Below are positions 1-5,885 of a stretch of 7,913 nt of DNA, piece by piece; within the stretch, counting starts at the first letter, position 1, and each line of letters starts with the position of its first letter. The notes below the pieces were generated by a model that saw only the letters and a program-made list of their open reading frames with translations, did not search any database and was not told where the DNA came from. The translations under genes were made by a program, and so were the position numbers. The DNA comes from Eubacteriales bacterium (lineage in GTDB: Bacteria; Bacillota; Clostridia; Peptostreptococcales; Anaerovoracaceae). The stretch spans positions 1 to 7,913 of the forward strand of contig JAQUYZ010000060.1 in the NCBI GenBank assembly GCA_028691625.1, written 5' to 3'.

Positions 1-52
1 AATATGAAACCACAGAAGAGGATGCAAACTTTCCTCTTTCATGTGCAGGTGA
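1..52 (+). other. Unresolved 5' flank of alr
   Basis: This short stretch should hold the start of the alanine racemase, but its frame does not connect to the racemase. In the racemase frame it ends in TGA at 50-52. The frame beginning with ATG at 4-6 stays open across the junction but runs out of register with the racemase and stops at about 91. The third frame is open from the window edge to a TAA at 93-95 and could be the tail of an upstream gene overlapping alr. I cannot tell which reading is real, and I recognise no protein family in any of the three. Confidence 0.35.
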
Positions 53-1159
53 GATTGGGCGGAAATCAATCTGGGCTATCCCGATTATAATATAAAACAA
101 ATCCAGCAGAAGGTCGGCGACAGAGAAATCATCGGTGTCGTCAAGGCCGATGGCTATGGCCATGGTTCTGTTGAGGTTTCAAAGGTGCTGCTGGAAAACG
201 GGGTAAAGACGCTCGCCATCGCCACCCTTCAGGAGGCAATCACGCTGAGGGAGGGCGGAATTACCTGCCCCGTCATCATGCTGGGCATCACTCCTGAACT
301 GTATGTCGATACCCTGTTGAAGTATGACATTACACCCGTAACATCCTCCTGTGAAAATGCGACTGTGATTTCGGAAGCAGCCAAAGCAGCGGACAAGGTG
401 ATTGCTGCCTATGTTGCCCTTGACACGGGAATGGGCCGGATCGGTCTCCTTCCGGAGGATGAAAGTGTTGAAGAATTAAGGAAAATCAGCCGACTCAGCA
501 ATCTGGAAATCAAGGGACTGTTCTCCCATTTTGCCACTGCCGATGAAAAGGACAAAACCTATGCGGAGTTGCAGTTATCCCATTACAATACCCTTTATGA
601 CAAGCTGAAGCAGGCCGGAGTGGGCATCCCCTCGAGAACCATCGCAAACAGTGCGGCCATCATGGAGATGCCGTCTGCGTATTTTGACGCGGTGCGTCCC
701 GGCATCATTCTGTACGGCTGCTATCCGTCTCAGGAGGTTGACAGAAATCAGCTTTCTATCAAGCCGGTCATGTCGGTTAAGGCAAATATCGCTCACTTAA
801 AGAAGGTTCCGTCCGGATTTTCTGTCAGCTACGGAAGAAGGTTCACCACAGAGCGGAAAAGCCTGATCGCTACATTGACCCTCGGCTACGCAGACGGTTA
901 TCCAAGATATCTGTCCGGAAAAGGCCGCGTCATCGTGAACGGTGTATTTGCTCCTGTGGCAGGAAACATCTGCATGGATCAATGCATGATCGATGTGACC
1001 GATGTGCCCGATGTGAAGCTGGGAGATGAGGTTGTAGTAATGGGGAGTCAGGGAGATCTGACGATTCCCGCAGATGAGATCGGAGATAAAACCGGAACGA
1101 TCAATTATGAAATCGTATGTGCTTTCGGCCAGAGACTTCCGAAGGTATACATCAGGTAA
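53..1159 (+). CDS. alr: Alanine racemase, 5' end disrupted or incomplete
   Basis: Fold-type III PLP-dependent racemase, interconverting L- and D-alanine in the cytoplasm for peptidoglycan precursors. Recognisable homology begins with WAEINL at 56-73. The PLP lysine lies in VVKADGYGHG (codon 143-145), and the second catalytic residue is the tyrosine of LGYADGYPR. SGFSVSYGRRF, AGNICMDQCMIDVTD and the C-terminal TGTINYE...RLPKVY block are also typical. From base 53 the frame encodes 368 residues, only about 8-15 short of a usual Alr. No ATG, GTG or TTG follows the in-frame TGA at 50-52 until GTG at 185, and starting there would remove the PLP lysine, so 185 cannot be the start of an active enzyme. 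One extra T near 55-56, two missing bases, or a TGA substitution would each explain the break. VanT-type serine racemase is a less likely alternative because no membrane domain is visible. Family call very sure; start unresolved. Confidence 0.9.
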   Translation, partial: DWAEINLGYPDYNIKQIQQKVGDREIIGVVKADGYGHGSVEVSKVLLENGVKTLAIATLQEAITLREGGITCPVIMLGITPELYVDTLLKYDITPVTSSCENATVISEAAKAADKVIAAYVALDTGMGRIGLLPEDESVEELRKISRLSNLEIKGLFSHFATADEKDKTYAELQLSHYNTLYDKLKQAGVGIPSRTIANSAAIMEMPSAYFDAVRPGIILYGCYPSQEVDRNQLSIKPVMSVKANIAHLKKVPSGFSVSYGRRFTTERKSLIATLTLGYADGYPRYLSGKGRVIVNGVFAPVAGNICMDQCMIDVTDVPDVKLGDEVVVMGSQGDLTIPADEIGDKTGTINYEIVCAFGQRLPKVYIR

Positions 1160-1172
1160 ATGACAAATCGTA

Positions 1173-1200
1173 AAGCACTTGCCGCGAAGCAAGTGTTTTT
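1173..1200 (+). terminator. Intrinsic terminator after alr
   Basis: A perfect 7-bp stem CACTTGC / GCAAGTG (1176-1182 with 1189-1195) has a 6-nt loop and extends by G·U and A-U pairs. It is followed by a run of five T on the plus strand. It starts 16 nt after the alr stop codon. The T run overlaps the stop codon of the convergent GGDEF gene. On the minus strand the tract after the hairpin is poor in U, so termination there is probably weaker. Confidence 0.8.
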
Positions 1201-2332
1201 ATCTTGAGCTGATTCTGCTGTCCTCCTCCCTGCAGAAGGCATAGGTCCCCTTTTGGAAGTTCTTGCAGTTGTACAGCGCCCTGTCCGCAGCCTCGTACAG
1301 TTCTTCATATGTACTGCCGTCCCGGTCATATACGGCAATCCCGATGCTGGAAGAAAAAGTAATCCATTTATCCTTCTCGACTTCGAACTCCTTGAACATT
1401 TGGCAGATTTCCCGGGCTTTATTGACGATTAAATCCATGCCTTCGATGTCCTTCATCAGGATCATGAATTCATCGCCTCCGATCCGCCCTTTGATATCGG
1501 ATACCCTGAAGATCTGATTCAGCCTGAATCCCAGTGCGGAGATTACCGCATCGCCCGCCCTGTGGCCGTGTTCGTCATTGATTCCCTTGAAATCATCAAT
1601 ATCGATCATCAGCAAAGCATGCTTGCCGTGTCTGCCGTCTCCGCTCAGAAACGCTTTGATCATTTCCTCTGTGGTCTGTTTGTTATAGACTCCGGCCGCA
1701 GAATCCATGACGGCCTTTTCCGTCAGATATTGGAGTTCTTTTTTCTCCTCGTCGATGTTAACGATCTTTCCGATGACTCTGGCGAGTCTGTCCTCCCGGT
1801 CAAAGACACCCAGCATGTAGATCCTCGTCCACAAATATTCCCCTTCTGAATTGATGATACGGACTTCTGCCTCCGCAAGCTTCCGGTCCTTTTTCATTCT
1901 TTCGTAGAGCTCGGCAAACCGGATTACATCGTCGGGATGAACGTAATCATATTCAAGTGAACCCAGAAAGCCCGTTTTTGTAGGCTCATAGCCGAAATTT
2001 TTACAAAAGTTTGTTGTATGGAAATAGGTTTTGTCCTGGGTATCATATTCAAAGATGATTTCATCGGTCTGTTCCATGATCATACGGTAGCTTTCATCGT
2101 TGATAGATTCAATATGCATCTTTCTTTCAAGCCGCTTGTAGTTTTGGTTTCTCATATAAACAAAGTAAACTGCCACGGTCATGATAGTCAGCAGGAGATA
2201 GATCTCTGCTATCTTTCGGTCCATATAATTGGAATGTACGATGGAGATTAAAAATATGATGATCAGGCAAAAAATTGCAATAATATATTTCATATGGTAG
2301 CCTTTTCCGGGATTCTTCTCCTTTGTTTTCAA
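1199..2332 (-). CDS. Membrane-anchored PAS-GGDEF diguanylate cyclase
   Basis: Probable diguanylate cyclase making cyclic di-GMP from two GTP. Two hydrophobic segments (about residues 15-34 and 41-60) anchor a cytoplasmic region. A PAS_3-like sensor domain follows (about 80-195, with the YVHPDD and LWTRIYMLG signatures), then a GGDEF domain (about 205-370). The active-site GGDEF is intact at 285-289, and the metal-binding aspartate lies in DIDDFK (about 244). RVSD at 276-279 sits exactly five residues before GGDEF, which is the RxxD product-inhibition site, so feedback control is expected. The start is TTG, chosen because AAGGAGG lies 8 nt upstream. An internal ATG at codon 14 (2291-2293) has a weaker AAAGG and is the alternative; it would keep all domains. 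The gene stands alone on the minus strand with its own promoter, convergent with alr. The signal sensed by the PAS domain is unknown. Confidence 0.92.
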   Translation of the reverse strand: MKTKEKNPGKGYHMKYIIAIFCLIIIFLISIVHSNYMDRKIAEIYLLLTIMTVAVYFVYMRNQNYKRLERKMHIESINDESYRMIMEQTDEIIFEYDTQDKTYFHTTNFCKNFGYEPTKTGFLGSLEYDYVHPDDVIRFAELYERMKKDRKLAEAEVRIINSEGEYLWTRIYMLGVFDREDRLARVIGKIVNIDEEKKELQYLTEKAVMDSAAGVYNKQTTEEMIKAFLSGDGRHGKHALLMIDIDDFKGINDEHGHRAGDAVISALGFRLNQIFRVSDIKGRIGGDEFMILMKDIEGMDLIVNKAREICQMFKEFEVEKDKWITFSSSIGIAVYDRDGSTYEELYEAADRALYNCKNFQKGTYAFCREEDSRISSR

Positions 2333-2340
2333 CTGCCATA

Positions 2341-2347
2341 CCTCCTT
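2341..2347 (-). promoter_or_regulatory. Ribosome binding site fixing the TTG start of the GGDEF gene
   Basis: AAGGAGG on the minus strand, 8 nt before TTG at 2332. An out-of-frame ATG (2337-2339) lies one base after this site, too close for normal initiation, which supports the TTG. Confidence 0.7.
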
Positions 2348-2376
2348 CCAGAGTTGTACCGTCGACTATATTTCCA

Positions 2377-2405
2377 ATTTTATTCCTATTTTTTACAAAA
2401 GTCAA
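2377..2405 (-). promoter_or_regulatory. Sigma-A type promoter of the GGDEF gene
   Basis: On the minus strand TTGACT (2400-2405) is followed after 17 bp by TAAAAT (2377-2382), each one base from consensus. The predicted transcript would start near 2370, giving a leader of about 38 nt that includes the ribosome binding site. Assigned by inspection only. Confidence 0.6.
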
Positions 2406-2491
2406 ACGGTCCTATGCTCGCTGCAGCGCATCTTTGTAATCCGATTTCTGCCGTTCTCCAAACACAATTTTTCCCTTTTGTGATAAAGTTA

Positions 2492-2519
2492 CGGACAGTT
2501 TTTTTTCTATGGATATAAT
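2492..2519 (+). promoter_or_regulatory. Probable sigma-A type promoter of trxA
   Basis: A perfect TATAAT (2514-2519) is preceded at 16 bp by CGGACA (2492-2497), a 4-of-6 match to the -35 box. The transcript would start near 2526, leaving a leader of about 84 nt before the thioredoxin ATG. The rest of the 277-bp divergent region between the GGDEF and thioredoxin genes shows no gene. Confidence 0.55.
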
Positions 2520-2609
2520 AAAATTACAGAACAAAAAATGATTGTTCCGATGAAGCGATAATTCGCAATTAAAATAGCAGATTAAACTGCAAAAGGAAGG
2601 AGAAAAGAA

Positions 2610-2921
2610 ATGAGTGCAATTCATATTACAAAAGAAAACTTCGAGTTGGAGGTATTACAGTCCGATCAACCCGTTTTGCTTGATTTCTGGGCAGCCTGGT
2701 GCGGTCCTTGCAAGTCGGTCTCTCCTGTAATTGATGAGATCGCGGGAGAAGTGACGAATGCTAAGGTGGGAAAGATCAACGTGGATGAACAGCCTGAGCT
2801 TGCCGCAAAATTCCGGGTCATGAGCATCCCGACCCTGGCAGTCTTTAAGGACGGCAAACTCATCAAGAGTACCGTGGGTGCAAAAAATAAGAACGATATC
2901 CTTTCCATGCTGAAGGATTAG
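2610..2921 (+). CDS. trxA: Thioredoxin
   Basis: Small cytoplasmic disulfide reductase, expected to be kept reduced by thioredoxin reductase (not in the window) and to donate electrons to ribonucleotide reductase, peroxiredoxins and other partners. The 103-residue length is standard. The redox motif WCGPCK is complete with cysteines at 31 and 34, preceded by the usual DFWAAW strand-turn. The cis-proline is in MSIPTLAVF (about 74), and a short helix after KSTVGAK closes the fold. ATG at 2610 is preceded by GGAAGGAG with a 7-nt gap, so the start is secure. The gene is monocistronic, between its own promoter and a terminator 42 nt after the stop. No thioredoxin reductase lies next to it. The family call is firm; the symbol follows the usual name for the housekeeping form. 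Confidence 0.96.
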   Translation: MSAIHITKENFELEVLQSDQPVLLDFWAAWCGPCKSVSPVIDEIAGEVTNAKVGKINVDEQPELAAKFRVMSIPTLAVFKDGKLIKSTVGAKNKNDILSMLKD

Positions 2922-2962
2922 AAAGAAATCAGCAGCAATACAGTAGAAACAAAGTACGTAAT

Positions 2963-2995
2963 AAAACCCGGTACTGCGATGCAGTCCGGGTTTTT
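2963..2995 (+). terminator. Bidirectional intrinsic terminator between trxA and the EAL-HDOD gene
   Basis: A 9-bp stem AAAACCCGG / CCGGGTTTT (2963-2971 with 2986-2994) continues, past a single bulged T at 2972, into a 5-bp stem ACTGC / GCAGT with a 3-nt loop. It ends in a T run on the plus strand. The minus strand also reads TTTTATTA after the hairpin, so it can serve the convergent gene, whose stop codon is at 3027-3029. Confidence 0.85.
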
Positions 2996-3026
2996 AAACG
3001 ATGTATTCTTTCTTAAGATTTGATCA

Positions 3027-4238
3027 TCAGAATGCGTTCCTCTGCCACGAAAGGGCTTCGATATAAAGCTCCGTAAAGCGTCCAAGATCGATGCCCATCG
3101 CCTGAAGCTTCGCCATGGCTTCATCAAACTCCAGTCTCTCATAGAGCAGAACCGTATCGAGGCATTCCCTGAGCTGACCCTTCTCTCCCTTCAACGCCTT
3201 TTTTACATCCTCGGAAAGCGCCAGATCACTGAGAATCGTTTCCATGTCCTGCTCCATGATAATGTCGATGGAGGAAAGGATTCCGGTGAAAAAGAAATCC
3301 GTTTCCAAAACGGACCGCCTCAGTTCGCGGGCCATCAACGAAAGCAACTTTCCTCTCAAGAGGCATACCTTGATCAATTCGCCGTTCTCATCATTTTCAA
3401 AGTCTTTGATTAATAAGATGGAAATCCATCGCTTCATCTCCATGATTCCCAAACGGACAACAGCCTGCTGCAGACTTGTGATCTCGGTTTTTGCTCCATA
3501 GTAAATGGAATTAGCCATCCTCAGAAGCTTAATAGTCAGCCCCAGATCCTTTTCTATGGTTTCCGTGATTTTAGAAAAATTGGGCTCTGCCTTTTGCAGC
3601 TCTTTCAGGATTTGGATCAGATGTACGTTTAATGAAGCGATTTCCTTTGACTTCATCATAACCGGCTTGCTGAAGAAGTACCCCTGAAACAGGTCATATC
3701 CCATTGCGGCAGCTTCTTTGAACTCTTCTCTCGATTCCAGTTTTTCCGCAAGAAACGTGACTTTGTTTTTATATTTTTTCAACAGCTCGCGCTGCTTCCT
3801 TTTATCGGAGATGGAGAACTCGATCCTGACAATGTCAGCGAGCTCGATGAGCGGCGTATAATCATAGCCTGTCCGGTCAAAAATCAAGTCATCCAGGGCC
3901 AATGTGTAACCTTCCTTTTTCAGTTTTTTACAAACCTCAATGATGATATCCGATGCTTCAACTGTTTGCAGTATTTCGACGACCACCTTTTCCTTTGGAA
4001 GAATTTGCGGTATTTCCGCCTCCAGAAGGTCCTGTGTAAAATTGATGAATCCCTTGGTTCCGTTCGTAAGATTGTCAAAATCAAGCACCAGGAAAGAATT
4101 GCGGATCAATTCTGCCGTTGCCCCGCTGTGGTCTTCATTCTCATAACAATTATGGGCGTTTCTTCGATGTAATAACTCATAGCCAAAGATACTCATGTCC
4201 TTATTAAATATGGGCTGCCTTGCAATATAAATATCCAC
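3027..4238 (-). CDS. EAL-HDOD signalling protein, EAL domain degenerate
   Basis: 403-residue cytoplasmic protein of the YuxH-like EAL-HDOD type. The EAL half (about 1-195) carries YELLHR in place of EALLR, then the metal-site positions N66 (FINF), E88 (VVEIL), D116-D117 (LALDD), E165 (LAEKLES) and Q185 (FQGYFFSKP). The usual loop DDFGTG is replaced by DDLIFD, and the lysine of the normal KID motif is R138 in VRIE. Loss of that lysine and loop suggests no cyclic-di-GMP hydrolysis, although binding may remain. The HDOD half (about 200-395) has LLRMANSIYYG and the helix AVVRLGIMEMKRW; such domains lack HD-hydrolase metal residues and usually mediate protein contacts. The start is GTG, fixed by AAGGAGG 6 nt upstream. 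It has its own promoter and is followed by the bidirectional terminator. Family call sure; the output it controls is unknown. Confidence 0.93.
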   Translation of the reverse strand: MDIYIARQPIFNKDMSIFGYELLHRRNAHNCYENEDHSGATAELIRNSFLVLDFDNLTNGTKGFINFTQDLLEAEIPQILPKEKVVVEILQTVEASDIIIEVCKKLKKEGYTLALDDLIFDRTGYDYTPLIELADIVRIEFSISDKRKQRELLKKYKNKVTFLAEKLESREEFKEAAAMGYDLFQGYFFSKPVMMKSKEIASLNVHLIQILKELQKAEPNFSKITETIEKDLGLTIKLLRMANSIYYGAKTEITSLQQAVVRLGIMEMKRWISILLIKDFENDENGELIKVCLLRGKLLSLMARELRRSVLETDFFFTGILSSIDIIMEQDMETILSDLALSEDVKKALKGEKGQLRECLDTVLLYERLEFDEAMAKLQAMGIDLGRFTELYIEALSWQRNAF

Positions 4239-4244
4239 TGCCGT

Positions 4245-4251
4245 CCTCCTT
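4245..4251 (-). promoter_or_regulatory. Ribosome binding site fixing the GTG start of the EAL-HDOD gene
   Basis: AAGGAGG on the minus strand, 6 nt before the GTG at 4236-4238. No in-frame ATG competes nearby; the next methionine (residue 15) would delete the first strand of the EAL domain. Confidence 0.75.
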
Positions 4252-4311
4252 ACAAACCTTAACGAAAACCGATGCTAAAACCACAAACCCAGCATTTCAA
4301 TATCTGCGTTC

Positions 4312-4341
4312 ATTATATATCCGTTTTTTTGCACTTGTCAA
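4312..4341 (-). promoter_or_regulatory. Consensus sigma-A promoter of the EAL-HDOD gene
   Basis: On the minus strand a perfect TTGACA (4336-4341) is followed after 18 bp by a perfect TATAAT (4312-4317). The spacer includes a run of seven A. Transcription would start near 4305 and give a leader of about 67 nt. The -35 box begins 9 nt beyond the znuB stop codon. Confidence 0.8.
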
Positions 4342-4350
4342 TTTTAAGTT

Positions 4351-5178
4351 TTATTCCTTCTCTCTCTGAGGGATCAGTCCGATGGCACTGCAGGTTCCAA
4401 ATGCCAGCAAATTGACGATTACAATGCTGGCTCCCGCAGGCGTATCAAACGCATAGGATGCGGTGATTCCCCAAAAAAAACAAATCATGGACAGGACTGC
4501 GGAAGAGATGATGACGCCTCGAAAACTTCGGAACAGGCGCATAGACGATAATGCGGGAAATATGATCAGGCTGGAAATGAGCAGCGCTCCCATGATGCGC
4601 ATTCCCACCACGATGGTCACCGCTGTCAAAAGCGCAATCATCATATTATAAATGTCAACCTTTATGCCTGTTGCCTTCGCAAAATTCTCATCAAAAGTTA
4701 CCGCAAATATTTTATGATAAAAGAAAAAAAACAGCAGAAGCACAAGGATGGAAAGCATCATGCTGAGAACAACATCTCCCCGGTTCATGGCCAGAATGCT
4801 GCCGAAAAGAAAGTTGTAAACGTCCGCATTCATGCCGGAGGTCAGAGAGGTTACGATGACACCGATGGCAATGGCACTGCTGGAGATCAGCGCAATGGCG
4901 GCATCCCCCTTGATCCTGCTGTTTTCACTGATGCGCAGCAGAAGAAACGCAGCGGCAACAACCACCGGAACCGAAATCTGCAGCGGCGCCAGATTTAATG
5001 CCATTGCCACGGACAGTGCACCAAATCCCACATGGGACAACCCGTCTCCGATCATAGAGTATCGCTTTAACACCAGGCTGACGCCAAGCAGCGCGGAGCA
5101 CAAGGCGACCAGCATGCCCACCGTCAGGGCGCGCAGAATGAAAGAATAGGATAAAAGTTCACCGATTAAATCAATCAT
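4351..5178 (-). CDS. znuB: Zinc ABC transporter permease
   Basis: Integral membrane subunit of an ABC-3 family metal importer; two copies would form the channel that receives zinc from the binding lipoprotein. The 275 residues are almost wholly hydrophobic, with about seven to eight membrane segments starting near residues 12, 54, 93, 136, 180, 200, 222 and 248. The family signature SLVLKRYSMIGDGLSHVGFG near 34-53 is clear, and MRIMGALLISSLIIFPA near 193-209 is the region contacting the ATPase. The ATG overlaps the znuC stop as ATGA (5175-5178), so the two are probably translationally coupled; GGAAGGAGG lies about 12 nt upstream inside znuC. It is the last gene of the operon, and I see no hairpin terminator before the next promoter. 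A manganese or iron specificity is possible for this family; zinc is inferred from the binding protein and regulator. Confidence 0.92.
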   Translation of the reverse strand: MIDLIGELLSYSFILRALTVGMLVALCSALLGVSLVLKRYSMIGDGLSHVGFGALSVAMALNLAPLQISVPVVVAAAFLLLRISENSRIKGDAAIALISSSAIAIGVIVTSLTSGMNADVYNFLFGSILAMNRGDVVLSMMLSILVLLLFFFFYHKIFAVTFDENFAKATGIKVDIYNMMIALLTAVTIVVGMRIMGALLISSLIIFPALSSMRLFRSFRGVIISSAVLSMICFFWGITASYAFDTPAGASIVIVNLLAFGTCSAIGLIPQREKE

Positions 5179-5885
5179 GCTCCACTGCTTCCTCCTTCCA
5201 GAAATCTTCTCCCGGCTTCACTTTTCAAATACTCCTCCGTCGCACCGAAAAATTCCGACATCGTACCGATATGAAGAATTTTATTTGCATACTCAACCGC
5301 TAACTTGACGTCATGGGATATCATAATGATCGTAACCCCCGCCTGATTGAGGCTCCTGATGATCTGATAAAATTCATTCGTTATGATGGGATCCAGACCT
5401 GAAGCCGGTTCATCCAAAAGCACAATTTTTTCCGTTGCACAAAGTGCTCGTGCCAGCAGCACTCTTTGCTGCTGGCCCCCGGACAGTTCTTTATAGGATT
5501 TCAGCTTCAGATTTCCGATTCCTAATAATTCTAAATTTTGTTGCGCCTTTCTTTTTTCTCTGCTCGAATAAAACGGCATCAAGCCGATCCTGTTCAGACA
5601 GCCTGATAGGACTACTTCAAAAACAGAAGCGGGGAAGTCTTTTTGCACCAAAGTCTGCTGCGGAAGATAGCCGATCTGATTATTCCTGACTCCGTCTCCA
5701 AATCGAATTGCTCCGCTTTTCAGCGGCATCAGACCCAAAATGCCTCTCAGCAGAGTTGTTTTCCCGGAGCCGTTTTCTCCGACGATGCAAAGATAGTCTC
5801 CCTGGTCCACTTCAAAGCTGATCCCTTCCAGAACCAGCTTTTTTTCGTAACTCATGGATACGTTCTGAGCGCTGATCTGTGACAT
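5175..5885 (-). CDS. znuC: Zinc ABC transporter ATP-binding protein
   Basis: Cytoplasmic ATPase that powers the metal importer. All motifs are intact in the 236 residues: Walker A GENGSGKTT (36-44), Q-loop in YLPQQ (about 76), signature LSGGQQQR (134-141), Walker B IVLLDEP (154-160) and the switch histidine in MISHD (191). The length matches ZnuC/AdcC-type subunits of the metal importer group. ATG at 5883-5885 directly abuts the TAA of the binding-protein gene with no intervening base, and a GGAGGG ribosome site lies within the end of that gene. Its 3' end overlaps the permease start by 4 nt. The one-per-operon arrangement with a binding protein and a permease is the standard three-part importer. 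Nothing abnormal is seen. Confidence 0.95.
   Translation of the reverse strand: MSQISAQNVSMSYEKKLVLEGISFEVDQGDYLCIVGENGSGKTTLLRGILGLMPLKSGAIRFGDGVRNNQIGYLPQQTLVQKDFPASVFEVVLSGCLNRIGLMPFYSSREKRKAQQNLELLGIGNLKLKSYKELSGGQQQRVLLARALCATEKIVLLDEPASGLDPIITNEFYQIIRSLNQAGVTIIMISHDVKLAVEYANKILHIGTMSEFFGATEEYLKSEAGRRFLEGGSSGA

Noticed and set aside
41..52. TGA at 50-52 as a recoded tryptophan or selenocysteine codon after ATG at 41
   Set aside because: No ribosome site at a suitable distance before ATG 41, no sign of TGA recoding elsewhere (TGA ends other genes here), and Alr has no known selenocysteine at this place.
797..1192. 131-codon open frame opposite alr
   Set aside because: Covers conserved alr sequence in antisense and runs through the alr terminator; no family features.
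2127..2339. Out-of-frame ATG reading beside the GGDEF start, about 71 codons
   Set aside because: The ATG is one base after the ribosome site, the product resembles no family I know, and the region is already coding in the GGDEF frame.
2419..2428. 10-bp palindrome CGCTGCAGCG in the divergent region
   Set aside because: Short, outside both promoters, and expected by chance at this length; no second copy seen.
4270..4300. Inverted repeat ATGCT / AGCAT in the EAL-HDOD leader as a terminator or riboswitch
   Set aside because: Only 5 bp plus wobbles, no U tract, and no conserved cyclic-di-GMP riboswitch features.
4832..5149. 105-codon open frame opposite znuB
   Set aside because: Shadow of a hydrophobic membrane gene; low-complexity polar product with no support.
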